From Leifsonia shinshuensis (lineage in GTDB: Bacteria > Actinomycetota > Actinomycetes > Actinomycetales > Microbacteriaceae), in the NCBI RefSeq assembly GCF_014217625.1, contig NZ_CP043641.1:1116001-1180000 (forward strand): 64,000 bases of DNA. Reading direction: 5' to 3'. The translations under genes were made by a program, and so were the position numbers. The first letter of the stretch is position 1, and every line of letters begins with the position of its first letter. The notes beneath the pieces are model-generated. The model was not told the DNA's origin and did not search any database. It was given only the letters and a program-made list of their open reading frames with translations. This document shows positions 53,223-60,642 of this stretch, piece after piece.

Positions 53223-54422
53223 ATGACGGTTTCGGGCGCATGGAGGGCCGCCGCGCGCGGTGCGGGACTGCTGGGCGCGGACGGCGCTGTCCGCCCGACG
53301 ATCTTCGCGGAGATGAGCGCACTCGCGGTGCGCGCCGGCGCGATCAACCTCGGCCAGGGCTTCCCCGACGAGGACGGTCCAGCCGTCGTGCTCGACGCGG
53401 CGGTCGACGCCATCCGCGGCGGCGCGAACCAGTACCCGCCGGGTATCGGCATCCCCGAGCTGCGGCACGCCGTCGCCGCCCACCAGCGGCGCTTCTACGG
53501 GCTGGAGGTCGATCCCGACCGGGAGGTCCTGGTCACCGCGGGGGCGACCGAGGGCATCGCGGCGACACTCCTCGCGCTGCTGGAGCCCGGCGACGAGGTC
53601 GTCACCTTCGAGCCGTTCTACGACGAGTACGGCGCCGTCATCTCGCTCGCCGGCGGCGTGCACCGCACCGTCCCGCTGGAGCCGCCGGCGTTCCGGCCCG
53701 ACCTCGACAGGCTGCGCGCCGCCGTGACCGACCGCACCCGCGTCATCCTGGTCAACACGCCGCACAACCCGACGGGCGCGGTCCTCGACAGGGAGACCCT
53801 GGAGACCGTCGTCGAGCTCGCCCACCGGCACGACGCGATCATCGTCACCGACGAGGTCTACGAGCACCTGACCTTCGGCCTCGAGCACATCCCGATCGCG
53901 ACGCTGCCCGGCGCGTGGGAGCGCACCGTCAGCATCTCCTCCGGCGGCAAGACCTTCAACACCACCGGCTGGAAGGTCGGCTGGCTGACCGCGCCCGCGG
54001 AGCTGGTGACCGCGATCCTGGCGGTGAAGCAGTTCCTCACCTATGTGAACGGCGCGCCGTTCCAGCCCGCGATGGCGGCCGGGCTCGCCCTCCCGACGGA
54101 GTTCTTCACCGGGATCGCCGCCGCGCTCGCCCACAAGCGCGACGTGCTGTCTGCGGGGCTGCGGGCGGCCGGGTTCGAGGTGCACCGCAGCGACGGGACG
54201 TACTTCGTCGTGGCTGACGCCGCGCCGCTCGGCCATCCGGACGCCGTCGAGTTCTGCCGCCGGCTTCCGGAGCTCGCGGGGGTCGTGGCGGTGCCGCTCT
54301 CCGCCTTCTGCCGCGACGAGTACGCGCAGCGGACGGCGTCCCTGGTGCGCTTCGCGTTCTGCAAGCGCGTCGAGGTGCTGGAGGAGGCCGCGAGCCGGCT
54401 GGCGTCGCTGGGCGGCGCCTGA
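53223..54422 (+). CDS. PLP-dependent aminotransferase class I/II
   Basis: A 399-residue fold-type I aminotransferase. INLGQGFPDEDGP, NQYPPGIGIPELR, NTPHNPTGAV, VTDEVYEHL and the PLP-lysine motif SSGGKTFNTTGWKVGW are typical of the YbdL/KAT-like group that handles methionine, glutamine or kynurenine. TAGGTT (53211-53216) lies 6 nt before the ATG, suggesting a leaderless message. Divergent from the HtrA-type protease, convergent with the nitrilase string. Confidence 0.9.
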   Translation: MTVSGAWRAAARGAGLLGADGAVRPTIFAEMSALAVRAGAINLGQGFPDEDGPAVVLDAAVDAIRGGANQYPPGIGIPELRHAVAAHQRRFYGLEVDPDREVLVTAGATEGIAATLLALLEPGDEVVTFEPFYDEYGAVISLAGGVHRTVPLEPPAFRPDLDRLRAAVTDRTRVILVNTPHNPTGAVLDRETLETVVELAHRHDAIIVTDEVYEHLTFGLEHIPIATLPGAWERTVSISSGGKTFNTTGWKVGWLTAPAELVTAILAVKQFLTYVNGAPFQPAMAAGLALPTEFFTGIAAALAHKRDVLSAGLRAAGFEVHRSDGTYFVVADAAPLGHPDAVEFCRRLPELAGVVAVPLSAFCRDEYAQRTASLVRFAFCKRVEVLEEAASRLASLGGA

Positions 54423-54432
54423 CGGGCACTGC

Positions 54433-55239
54433 TCAGTCGATCGGCTCCACCCGGTAGCGCCGCAACTTCAGCGCCGGGTTGCGCCGCCGCACCTCCTGCA
54501 CGCGCTCGACCGACGCCTCGGCCACCGCGACGCCCGAGGTCTCCCCCAGGCCGGCGAGCACGACGCCCATCGGGTCGATGATCGCGCTCGATCCGACCCC
54601 GATCGGCGGCGCGTGGTCCGCCGCCGCGACGTACAGGGTGTTCTCGATCGCGCGCGCCGCCAGCAGCGTCGACCAGTGCTGCTCCTTCAGCGGCCCGCGC
54701 ACCCACTCGGCGGGCACGGCGACCAGCTCGGCGCCCGCGTCCGCGAGCCGGCGGGTGACCTCGGGGAAGCGCAGGTCGTAGCAGGTCTGCATCCCGATCC
54801 GGAGGCCGTCCACGGCGAACACCTCGGGCAGCGCGAGGTCGCCGGGAACCACCCAGTCGGACTCTGTCGAGCCGAACGCGTCGTAGAGGTGCTGCTTGCG
54901 GTAGACCGCGAGCGTCTCTCCGGCCGGACCGACCGCCACGAGCGTGTTGGCGAACTTGTCGTGCACGCCGGTCTGCTCGACCAGGCCGGCGATCACGTAC
55001 ACGTCGTGCTCCCGGGCCGCGGCCTGGAGCGACCGCACGAACTCCCCGTCCAGCGGCTCCGCGTTGCGGGCGAACGACGGGCCGAGCGGGTCGGTGAAGT
55101 ACGAGGAGTACTCCGGCAGGACCACCAGGCGGGCGCCGCGCGCGGCAGCGACCGCGATCAGCGCCGCGGCCACGTCCCGGTTGTGCACCCGGTCGTCGCC
55201 CGGCGTGAACTGGGCGACGGCGACGCCGACGCCCGTCAC
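54433..55239 (-). CDS. Carbon-nitrogen hydrolase (nitrilase superfamily)
   Basis: A 268-residue nitrilase-fold amidase. The catalytic triad is visible: E43 (VLPEYSSYF), K115 (YRKQHLYDAFG) and C153 (QTCYDLRFPE). It hydrolyses an amide or nitrile of unknown identity; omega-amidase or deaminated-glutathione amidase types are close in sequence. GTG 55239 overlaps the histidine kinase stop (GTGA), making it the last gene of the seven-gene signalling/modification operon. It lacks a signal peptide. Confidence 0.87.
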   Translation of the reverse strand: MTGVGVAVAQFTPGDDRVHNRDVAAALIAVAAARGARLVVLPEYSSYFTDPLGPSFARNAEPLDGEFVRSLQAAAREHDVYVIAGLVEQTGVHDKFANTLVAVGPAGETLAVYRKQHLYDAFGSTESDWVVPGDLALPEVFAVDGLRIGMQTCYDLRFPEVTRRLADAGAELVAVPAEWVRGPLKEQHWSTLLAARAIENTLYVAAADHAPPIGVGSSAIIDPMGVVLAGLGETSGVAVAEASVERVQEVRRRNPALKLRRYRVEPID

Positions 55240-57011
55240 GGGGTGGCCTCCGCCGGGACGGCCTCCGCGACCGGACGCGGCGTCTCGATGGGGAGCCGGA
55301 GGCTGATCGAGGTGCCGACGCCCTCCTCGCTCGCGATGTCGAGACGGCCGCCGTGCGCGGTCACGATCGCCTTGGTGATCGTGAGTCCGAGCCCCACGCC
55401 GGGGACCGCGTTGCGGGTCGCCGTGGAGGCGCGGAAGAACCGCTGCGAGAGCTGGCTGAGCTCGACCGCCGGGATGCCGATGCCGGTGTCCGTCACGGCC
55501 ACCACCGCCTCCTCCCCGTCGCGATGCAGCGACACAGTGACCCTGCCGCCCCGCGGCGTGAACTTCAATGCGTTCGAGACGAGGTTGTCCACGGCCTGGC
55601 CGAGGCGCACGGTGTCTCCGCGCACCTCCACGGGCTCGTCGGGGACGTCGCAGACCAGCTCGACGCCCGCCGTCGCCGCGACCGGTGTCGCGGACTCCAC
55701 GGAGGCGGCGACGACCGAGCGCAGCTCCGCGTCCTTGATGTCGATCGGGAACCGCCCGGACTCCACCTGGGCGGTGAACAGGAGGTCGCCGACCAGCCGC
55801 AGCAGCCGGTGCGCGTTGCGCTCGGCCACGCCGAGGTACTGCAGCTGCTCCTCCGACAGCGGCGACTCGTCGTCGTCCCGCATCAGCTCCAGGTAGCCGA
55901 GGATCGAGCTGAGCGGCGTGCGCAGCTCGTGCGAGATGAGACCGACGAACTCGTCCTTGAGGCGTGCGAACTCCCTGGCCTGGGTCATGTCGGTGGCGAC
56001 GAAGATGAAACCGACCCGGTGGCCGTTCTCGTCCAGCCGCGGCGTCGCGGCGACCTGGACAGGCACCTGCTTGCCGTCGGCGCGCACGTAGGTCCAGTCC
56101 CGCACGTCGGCGTAGCCCGCGCGGACGGTGTCGACGAGCGCGGAGAAGTCGTCCATCCCCGCCACGGTCGTGAACCGGGCGTCCATGTCGCGCAGCCGCT
56201 CCTCCAGCTCGCTGACGAGATGGAACTCGATGACCTTGCGGTTCGCGCCGAGCACCTGCTTCTCGGTCAGCCCGAGCATCTTCTCGGCTCCGGGGTTCCA
56301 GACGTCGATCACCCCGTCGAGGTCGGTGCCGATCACCGACTGCTCGGTCACGGCGTTCCAGATGCTCTGGATGAGGCGGTTCGCGGTCTTCAGCCGCGCC
56401 TCGTTGAGCACCAGCTCGTCTTGCGTCCGCACCGCCTGCGCCAGCAGCTCCTCGCGCTGCTCCGCAGCGGCACGGGTCGCCTCGAGCTGCCTCCGCGAGC
56501 GGTGCGCGATCTCGTTGACCACCGCGGCGACGATCGCGTAGATGACCGGAGAGAAGAAGGCCCTGATGAGGTCGGCAGGACTGGTCGAGCCCACGTCGAC
56601 CAGGATCGGGCCGATCAGCACCAGGAAGATCCCGGCCGCGGCGATGAGGATGTTGCGCCGGCCGTCCTCGGTCGCGATCCAGACGAACGGCAGCAGCAGG
56701 ATGACGCCGATGGACGACGTGGTCCCGCCGGTGCCGATCCGCATCAGGCCGATCGAGACCATGGCCACGAGCGGCACGATGACGTTCCAGTGCGCGTCGA
56801 TCTTCGGCCAGGGCACCAGCACCGCGAGCAGGAAGGCGCCGATCATCACGGCCACCGAGCCGGCGATGAACACCGGGATGTGCGCGGTCACCACCCCGGG
56901 GATGAGCGACAGCCCCAGCGCGATGATGTAGCCGACCAGGGTCGGCACCAGCTTCACGAAGACCGAGGGCGATTCGAGTGGGATCCGGCTGAGCCAGCGG
57001 TCGACCGTCAT
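55236..57011 (-). CDS. Membrane sensor histidine kinase with PAS domain
   Basis: A 591-residue sensor kinase. Six or so N-terminal membrane helices (to about residue 170) are followed by a coiled linker. A PAS domain (about 215-350; GTDLDGVIDVWNPGAEKMLG, VGFIFVATDMTQ) leads to HisKA with phospho-acceptor H361 in GLISHELRTPLSS. HATPase_c has the N box DNLVSNALKF and G boxes DTGIGIP and GVGLGLTITK. ATG overlaps the end of the response-regulator gene by 4 bp. The multi-helix input suggests a membrane or membrane-soluble signal. Confidence 0.92.
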   Translation of the reverse strand: MTVDRWLSRIPLESPSVFVKLVPTLVGYIIALGLSLIPGVVTAHIPVFIAGSVAVMIGAFLLAVLVPWPKIDAHWNVIVPLVAMVSIGLMRIGTGGTTSSIGVILLLPFVWIATEDGRRNILIAAAGIFLVLIGPILVDVGSTSPADLIRAFFSPVIYAIVAAVVNEIAHRSRRQLEATRAAAEQREELLAQAVRTQDELVLNEARLKTANRLIQSIWNAVTEQSVIGTDLDGVIDVWNPGAEKMLGLTEKQVLGANRKVIEFHLVSELEERLRDMDARFTTVAGMDDFSALVDTVRAGYADVRDWTYVRADGKQVPVQVAATPRLDENGHRVGFIFVATDMTQAREFARLKDEFVGLISHELRTPLSSILGYLELMRDDDESPLSEEQLQYLGVAERNAHRLLRLVGDLLFTAQVESGRFPIDIKDAELRSVVAASVESATPVAATAGVELVCDVPDEPVEVRGDTVRLGQAVDNLVSNALKFTPRGGRVTVSLHRDGEEAVVAVTDTGIGIPAVELSQLSQRFFRASTATRNAVPGVGLGLTITKAIVTAHGGRLDIASEEGVGTSISLRLPIETPRPVAEAVPAEATP

Positions 57012-57397
57012 GCGGGGTCCCCCAGTCCGAGCATCGAGCGGATGCGCTCGGAGAGCACCCGCGGGCTGAACGGTTTGATGATGAAGCTGTCCGAGCGGTC
57101 GGCAACGACGCCGTGGTCGGTCAGGAGCTGGACCGAGGCCGACACCATGAGGATGAGCGTGCTGCTGGTCTGCTCGTCCCCGCGGATCGCCTCGGCGACC
57201 TCCACGCCGTTCAGCCCCGGCATCGAGATGTCGAGCACCGCCAGGTCGACGCCGCCCTCGTTCACCGCGTCGAGCGCTGCGCGACCGTTGTCGACGGCGG
57301 CGACGATCTCGACGCCGGCCCGGTTGGCGGCGATCACCATGAGTCCGCGGATGTCGGCGTCGTCGTCCGCGATCACGACCCTCTTCGCGACGGTCAC
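57008..57397 (-). CDS. Single-domain response regulator
   Basis: A 129-residue receiver domain with no output domain. Acidic pocket D11-D13, phosphoacceptor D56 (AVLDISMPG), and the conserved Lys in FIIKPFSP. GTG 57397 overlaps the upstream 51-residue gene. It is the natural substrate of the adjacent kinase and presumably acts by protein-protein contact or by passing phosphate on, perhaps to the receiver fused to the PIG-L deacetylase of the same operon (inference). Confidence 0.9.
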   Translation of the reverse strand: MTVAKRVVIADDDADIRGLMVIAANRAGVEIVAAVDNGRAALDAVNEGGVDLAVLDISMPGLNGVEVAEAIRGDEQTSSTLILMVSASVQLLTDHGVVADRSDSFIIKPFSPRVLSERIRSMLGLGDPA

Positions 57398-57549
57398 GAG
57401 AAGAACACCAGCCTCACCACGACGACAGCGGCGATGAACAGGAGGGCGATCACGCCGTAGATCGGCAGCCGCAGCTCCCAGCGCCGGTTGCGGTCCAGCT
57501 CGCGCTGCAGCTCCTCGCGCTGCACGCGGGTCAGATCGACGGGGCTCAT
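57394..57549 (-). CDS. 51-residue single-pass membrane protein
   Basis: A small protein with a charged N-terminal helix (LTRVQREELQRELDRNRRWELR) and one membrane helix near the C-terminus (YGVIALLFIAAVVVVRLVFF). The quoted charged stretch is residues 6-27. ATG with GGAGGAG 6 nt upstream, overlapping both neighbours by 4 bp, so it is a true member of the operon. It may anchor or modulate the kinase; function unknown. Confidence 0.72.
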   Translation of the reverse strand: MSPVDLTRVQREELQRELDRNRRWELRLPIYGVIALLFIAAVVVVRLVFFS

Positions 57550-58295
57550 GCCTGCTCCTCCCGCTCGACGGCGTCGAGCACGGCCGCGACGCGGTCGTAA
57601 CGGCCCACGTCGGCGGCGTCGTGACTGTCGGTGGACGCAACGATACGCGCCCCGGCGGCCCGGAGCGCACGCACGGCGGCGGCGCCGGGGCACGCCCACT
57701 TCTCGTTGACCTCGACGATCGTGCCGGTCGCGGCGGCCGCCGCGGCCCACGCGGCGAGCCGGGCGTCGCCCAGCTGCTCCTCGGCCAGCCCGACCTTCGG
57801 CAGGATCGAGAACCAGTGCGCGAGCTGCGCGTGCGGTGTGCGCTCCATGGCCTGGATGCTCGCCTCGATCAGGAGGTCGAGGGCGTCGTCCGCCGAGAGG
57901 CCGCCTGCGAGCCGTTCCCGGGTGGCCTCGGGCGACCACGGCCCGTCGGTCCCCGGGAACTGGTGGTCGCCGATCACGATCGCGTCCACTCCGCCCGGGC
58001 CGACGACGAGGTCGGCGGGGGTGTCGACGGCGCCGGTCGCGTCCAGGAGTTTGGCCTCCACACCGGTGAGCACGGTGAGGCCTTCCGGGACGGGCTCCGC
58101 GGCGACCGCGGCCACGAACTCCGGCACCCAGGCCGTCGAGGCGCGCACATGGTCGGTCAGCCGCACGGCGCGCAGCCCGGCCCTGTGCGCCGCCGCGATG
58201 TTCTCGGCGAGCGTGCTGCGGGCGTCGTCGGAGAAGGTGGAGTGGACGTGGTAGTCGCCCTCCAGGAGCCGGCTCAGCCCGGTCGCTCCGGTCAC
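57546..58295 (-). CDS. PHP domain phosphoesterase/hydrolase
   Basis: A 249-residue PHP-superfamily metalloenzyme. DYHVHSTFSDDA (metal ligands), VRLTDHVR, GVEAKLL and STDSHDA near the C-terminus match the histidinol-phosphatase-like PHP set. GTG start within the stop of the ATP-grasp gene. Likely hydrolyses a phosphate ester made or used by the neighbouring enzymes; the substrate is unknown. Confidence 0.87.
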   Translation of the reverse strand: MTGATGLSRLLEGDYHVHSTFSDDARSTLAENIAAAHRAGLRAVRLTDHVRASTAWVPEFVAAVAAEPVPEGLTVLTGVEAKLLDATGAVDTPADLVVGPGGVDAIVIGDHQFPGTDGPWSPEATRERLAGGLSADDALDLLIEASIQAMERTPHAQLAHWFSILPKVGLAEEQLGDARLAAWAAAAAATGTIVEVNEKWACPGAAAVRALRAAGARIVASTDSHDAADVGRYDRVAAVLDAVEREEQA

Positions 58296-59302
58296 TCTTC
58301 CGGTCCCTCGGCGTGCGCCGCGTTCTCGGACACCAGCACGTCGCCCGGATCGAGGAAGACGTCCTCCAGGAAGCGCACGTTGGCGAGCTCGGCGAAGTCG
58401 ACCGCGGACGGCACCGGGCGGCCGAGCACCAGGTCGAGCAGCAGCGAGGGCATGTCGACGCCGGCGGCGATGGTCAGCGGCATCGCGCCGGGGAAGCGCG
58501 GGTTGACCTCCAGCAGGGCGGGGACGCCGTCGCTGCTGTAGCGCAGCTGCACGTTGGCGACCCCGGTCAGCCCGATGGCGCGCGCGACGTCCGCCGCGGT
58601 GTCCGACAGCTCGGCCCGGCGCACGGTGCGGCCGGCGATCGAGACGCCGGAGTCCACGCGCTCGCGGGAGCGCGGCACGGCTGCGATCACACTGCCGTCG
58701 AGACCGGCGAGCACGTCGACCGAGAACTCCTCGCCCGGCAGGTTCTCCTGGATGAGGATGCTCCGGTCCTCGCCCAGCGCCTCCAGGGCGGCGCGGTCGG
58801 CGATCAGCCGCACGCCGCGCGAGCCCGCGCCGCTGCGCGGCTTGATGATGACGGGGAACACCCACTCCGCCCCGACGCCGTCGCGGTCCAGGAGGCGGGT
58901 CTCCGGAATGCGCGCCTTGCCGTCGACCGCCTGGGCCAGCCGGTACTTGTCGAGGCAGGTCACCAGCGTCTCGTGGCTGGGCGCCGCGAGGGCGGTGCCG
59001 ACAGCGGCCAGCTCGGCGCGGCGCTCGGCGAGTCCGGGGAGCTCGACGTCCACCGTCGAGAACAGCACGTCGATGTCGTCGGCGGCGCACATGGCGATGA
59101 CGTCGTCCACGAACTGCGGCGACCTCCCGGGCGGAACGATCCGGCGGGCCTGCTCCGGCACGAGGTAGAGCCCGCTCGCCCAGCCGTCCATGTCGGCGGC
59201 GAGCACCTCGACGTCGGTGCGCTTGAGCAACGAGCGGATCACGGCGATCCCGGCCGGCCCGCCGGCTCCGGTGACGAGGACACGGGTGGTGCTCTGGGTC
59301 AT
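58292..59302 (-). CDS. ATP-grasp ligase
   Basis: A 336-residue carboxylate-amine/thiol ligase of the ATP-grasp superfamily, CarB/PylC-like. RVLVTGAGGPAGIAVIRSL is the N-terminal pre-ATP-grasp domain. FPVIIKPRSGAGSRGVRLI gives the ATP-binding Lys and Gly loop (IIKPRSGAGSRG). LLEVNPRFPGAMPL is the metal-binding C-terminal site. It would activate a carboxylate as acyl-phosphate and join it to an amine. ATG 59302 overlaps the upstream PIG-L gene (4 bp). Confidence 0.88.
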   Translation of the reverse strand: MTQSTTRVLVTGAGGPAGIAVIRSLLKRTDVEVLAADMDGWASGLYLVPEQARRIVPPGRSPQFVDDVIAMCAADDIDVLFSTVDVELPGLAERRAELAAVGTALAAPSHETLVTCLDKYRLAQAVDGKARIPETRLLDRDGVGAEWVFPVIIKPRSGAGSRGVRLIADRAALEALGEDRSILIQENLPGEEFSVDVLAGLDGSVIAAVPRSRERVDSGVSIAGRTVRRAELSDTAADVARAIGLTGVANVQLRYSSDGVPALLEVNPRFPGAMPLTIAAGVDMPSLLLDLVLGRPVPSAVDFAELANVRFLEDVFLDPGDVLVSENAAHAEGPEE

Positions 59303-60366
59303 TCCTGGTTCCTTCTGATCCGGGCGTCGGTGTGGATGCTCGCGGCCGGCACCGAGATGTCGGCGGTGTCGCGCATCACTTCGAGCGGCTCGCAGTTCGT
59401 GCCGCCGCCGAACCGGGACCAGTACCGCGCGGTGGCGAGCACGAAGTCGTGCTCGAGGTAGGCGCGCTGCTCGGTCTGCGAGCGGAAGCAGTCGATGAGC
59501 CGCAGCTTGGCCTCCGTGAAGCCGTCGATCGGCACGAAGCGGGTGGGCCGGAAGTCGATGGTGGCGGACGGGCTCTGGAAGCAGCAGACCGTGCGGACGT
59601 TGCGCGTGGCGACGTTGACGGCCGCGTGCACGGCGCGGTGGTCCTGGTGGCGGTCGTGCGCGGAGTGCGTGTAGACGATGTCCGGCTTCACCTCGGCCAC
59701 GACCCGCTCGATGATGCTGACGGTCGGGTCGGCCGCGGAGATCCGGGTGTCCTCCAGGTCCTCCAGGAACAGCCGGGCGCCGAGCAGTTCGGCCGCGGCG
59801 AGCGACTCGTGCTGGCGGTCGTCCGCGTCGCCGCCGCGCGCGCCGCGCGAGAGGGTCAGGATGACGACCTGGTTGCCCGCGTCGCGGTGGGCGGAGAGGA
59901 TGCCGCCGACGCCGATCTCGACGTCGTCCGGGTGCGCGCCGATCGCGAGGACGACCTGCTGCTGGCTGGCGGCGCGCTTGGCGCGGCCCTCCTCGGCGAG
60001 GCGCCCGACGATGGCGACGAGCTCCGAGGAGGCGATCGGCTTGGTGAGGAATTCGTCGGCCTGGGCGCGGAGCGCGGAGACGGCGTAGTCGACCGAGACG
60101 TGCGCGGTCATCACGACGACCGGCATCCCGGGGTGGCGGCCGCGCAGCTCGCGGAGCAGGTCGATGCCCGAGATACCCGGCATCTCGATGTCGGTGATGA
60201 CGACGTCCGGGTCGAACTCCGCGATGGTGTCGAGCGCGATGGACGGGTCGGTCACGGCGACCACCTGGGCGTCGGCGCGCTTCTCCAGCACCGTCTTCAT
60301 GTAGAAGGCGACATCCGGATCGTCCTCGATCACGCACACGCGATACTTCTGGGCAGAGCTGGCCAT
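59299..60366 (-). CDS. Response-regulator receiver fused to PIG-L (LmbE) deacetylase
   Basis: A 355-residue two-domain protein. Residues 8-122 are a canonical receiver: acidic pair D15-D16, phosphoacceptor D59 (ITDIEMPG), switch T87 and K109. A short helical linker (about 123-137) leads to a PIG-L/LmbE zinc deacetylase from residue 138. There AIGAHPDDVEIGVGG holds ligands H145 and D148, SRGARGG is the following loop, and DRHQDHRAVH gives the third zinc ligand. PIG-L enzymes remove N-acetyl groups from sugars (for example in mycothiol and GPI synthesis). The fusion implies phosphorylation-controlled deacetylation. ATG 60366 is chosen because upstream residues are not receiver-like. First gene of the operon. 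Confidence 0.9.
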   Translation of the reverse strand: MASSAQKYRVCVIEDDPDVAFYMKTVLEKRADAQVVAVTDPSIALDTIAEFDPDVVITDIEMPGISGIDLLRELRGRHPGMPVVVMTAHVSVDYAVSALRAQADEFLTKPIASSELVAIVGRLAEEGRAKRAASQQQVVLAIGAHPDDVEIGVGGILSAHRDAGNQVVILTLSRGARGGDADDRQHESLAAAELLGARLFLEDLEDTRISAADPTVSIIERVVAEVKPDIVYTHSAHDRHQDHRAVHAAVNVATRNVRTVCCFQSPSATIDFRPTRFVPIDGFTEAKLRLIDCFRSQTEQRAYLEHDFVLATARYWSRFGGGTNCEPLEVMRDTADISVPAASIHTDARIRRNQE

Positions 60367-60488
60367 TCGTCTTCTCCCGGTTCCTGGCAATGACTCTAGT
60401 GGGACGGCCGGTCTACGCGGCCGGACTCGCCCGGGCCGACAGCCGATTTCACAGTGCCCCGAGGGCGTGATAGAGTCTTTTCTTGTGC

Positions 60489-60565
60489 CGCGGGGTGGAG
60501 CAGCTCGGTAGCTCGCTGGGCTCATAACCCAGAGGTCGTAGGTTCAAATCCTGCCCCCGCAACCA
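60489..60565 (+). tRNA. Initiator tRNA-Met (fMet), anticodon CAT
   Basis: A 77-nt cloverleaf with anticodon loop CTCATAA flanked by three G-C pairs (GGG/CCC), GGTTCAAATCC T-arm and encoded CCA. The 5' base C with a mismatch at the acceptor end and the G-C-rich anticodon stem identify the initiator form. A TAGAGT hexamer lies just upstream near 60473-60478. Confidence 0.95.
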
Positions 60566-60568
60566 ACT

Positions 60569-60611
60569 GGCCCGGACTTGAGGAGAAATCCCCAGGTCCG
60601 GGCCGATTTTT
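60569..60611 (+). terminator. Rho-independent terminator after initiator tRNA
   Basis: GGCCCGGAC (60569-60577) pairs with GTCCGGGCC (60596-60604). The stem extends with wobble or mismatch pairs to a GAAA-type loop near 60584-60587, followed by T5 at 60607-60611. This is the clearest intrinsic terminator in the window and separates the tRNA from the Wadjet operon. Confidence 0.85.
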
Positions 60612-60642
60612 GTCTGTACTGCTTGTGGCACCCGGAGGATGA

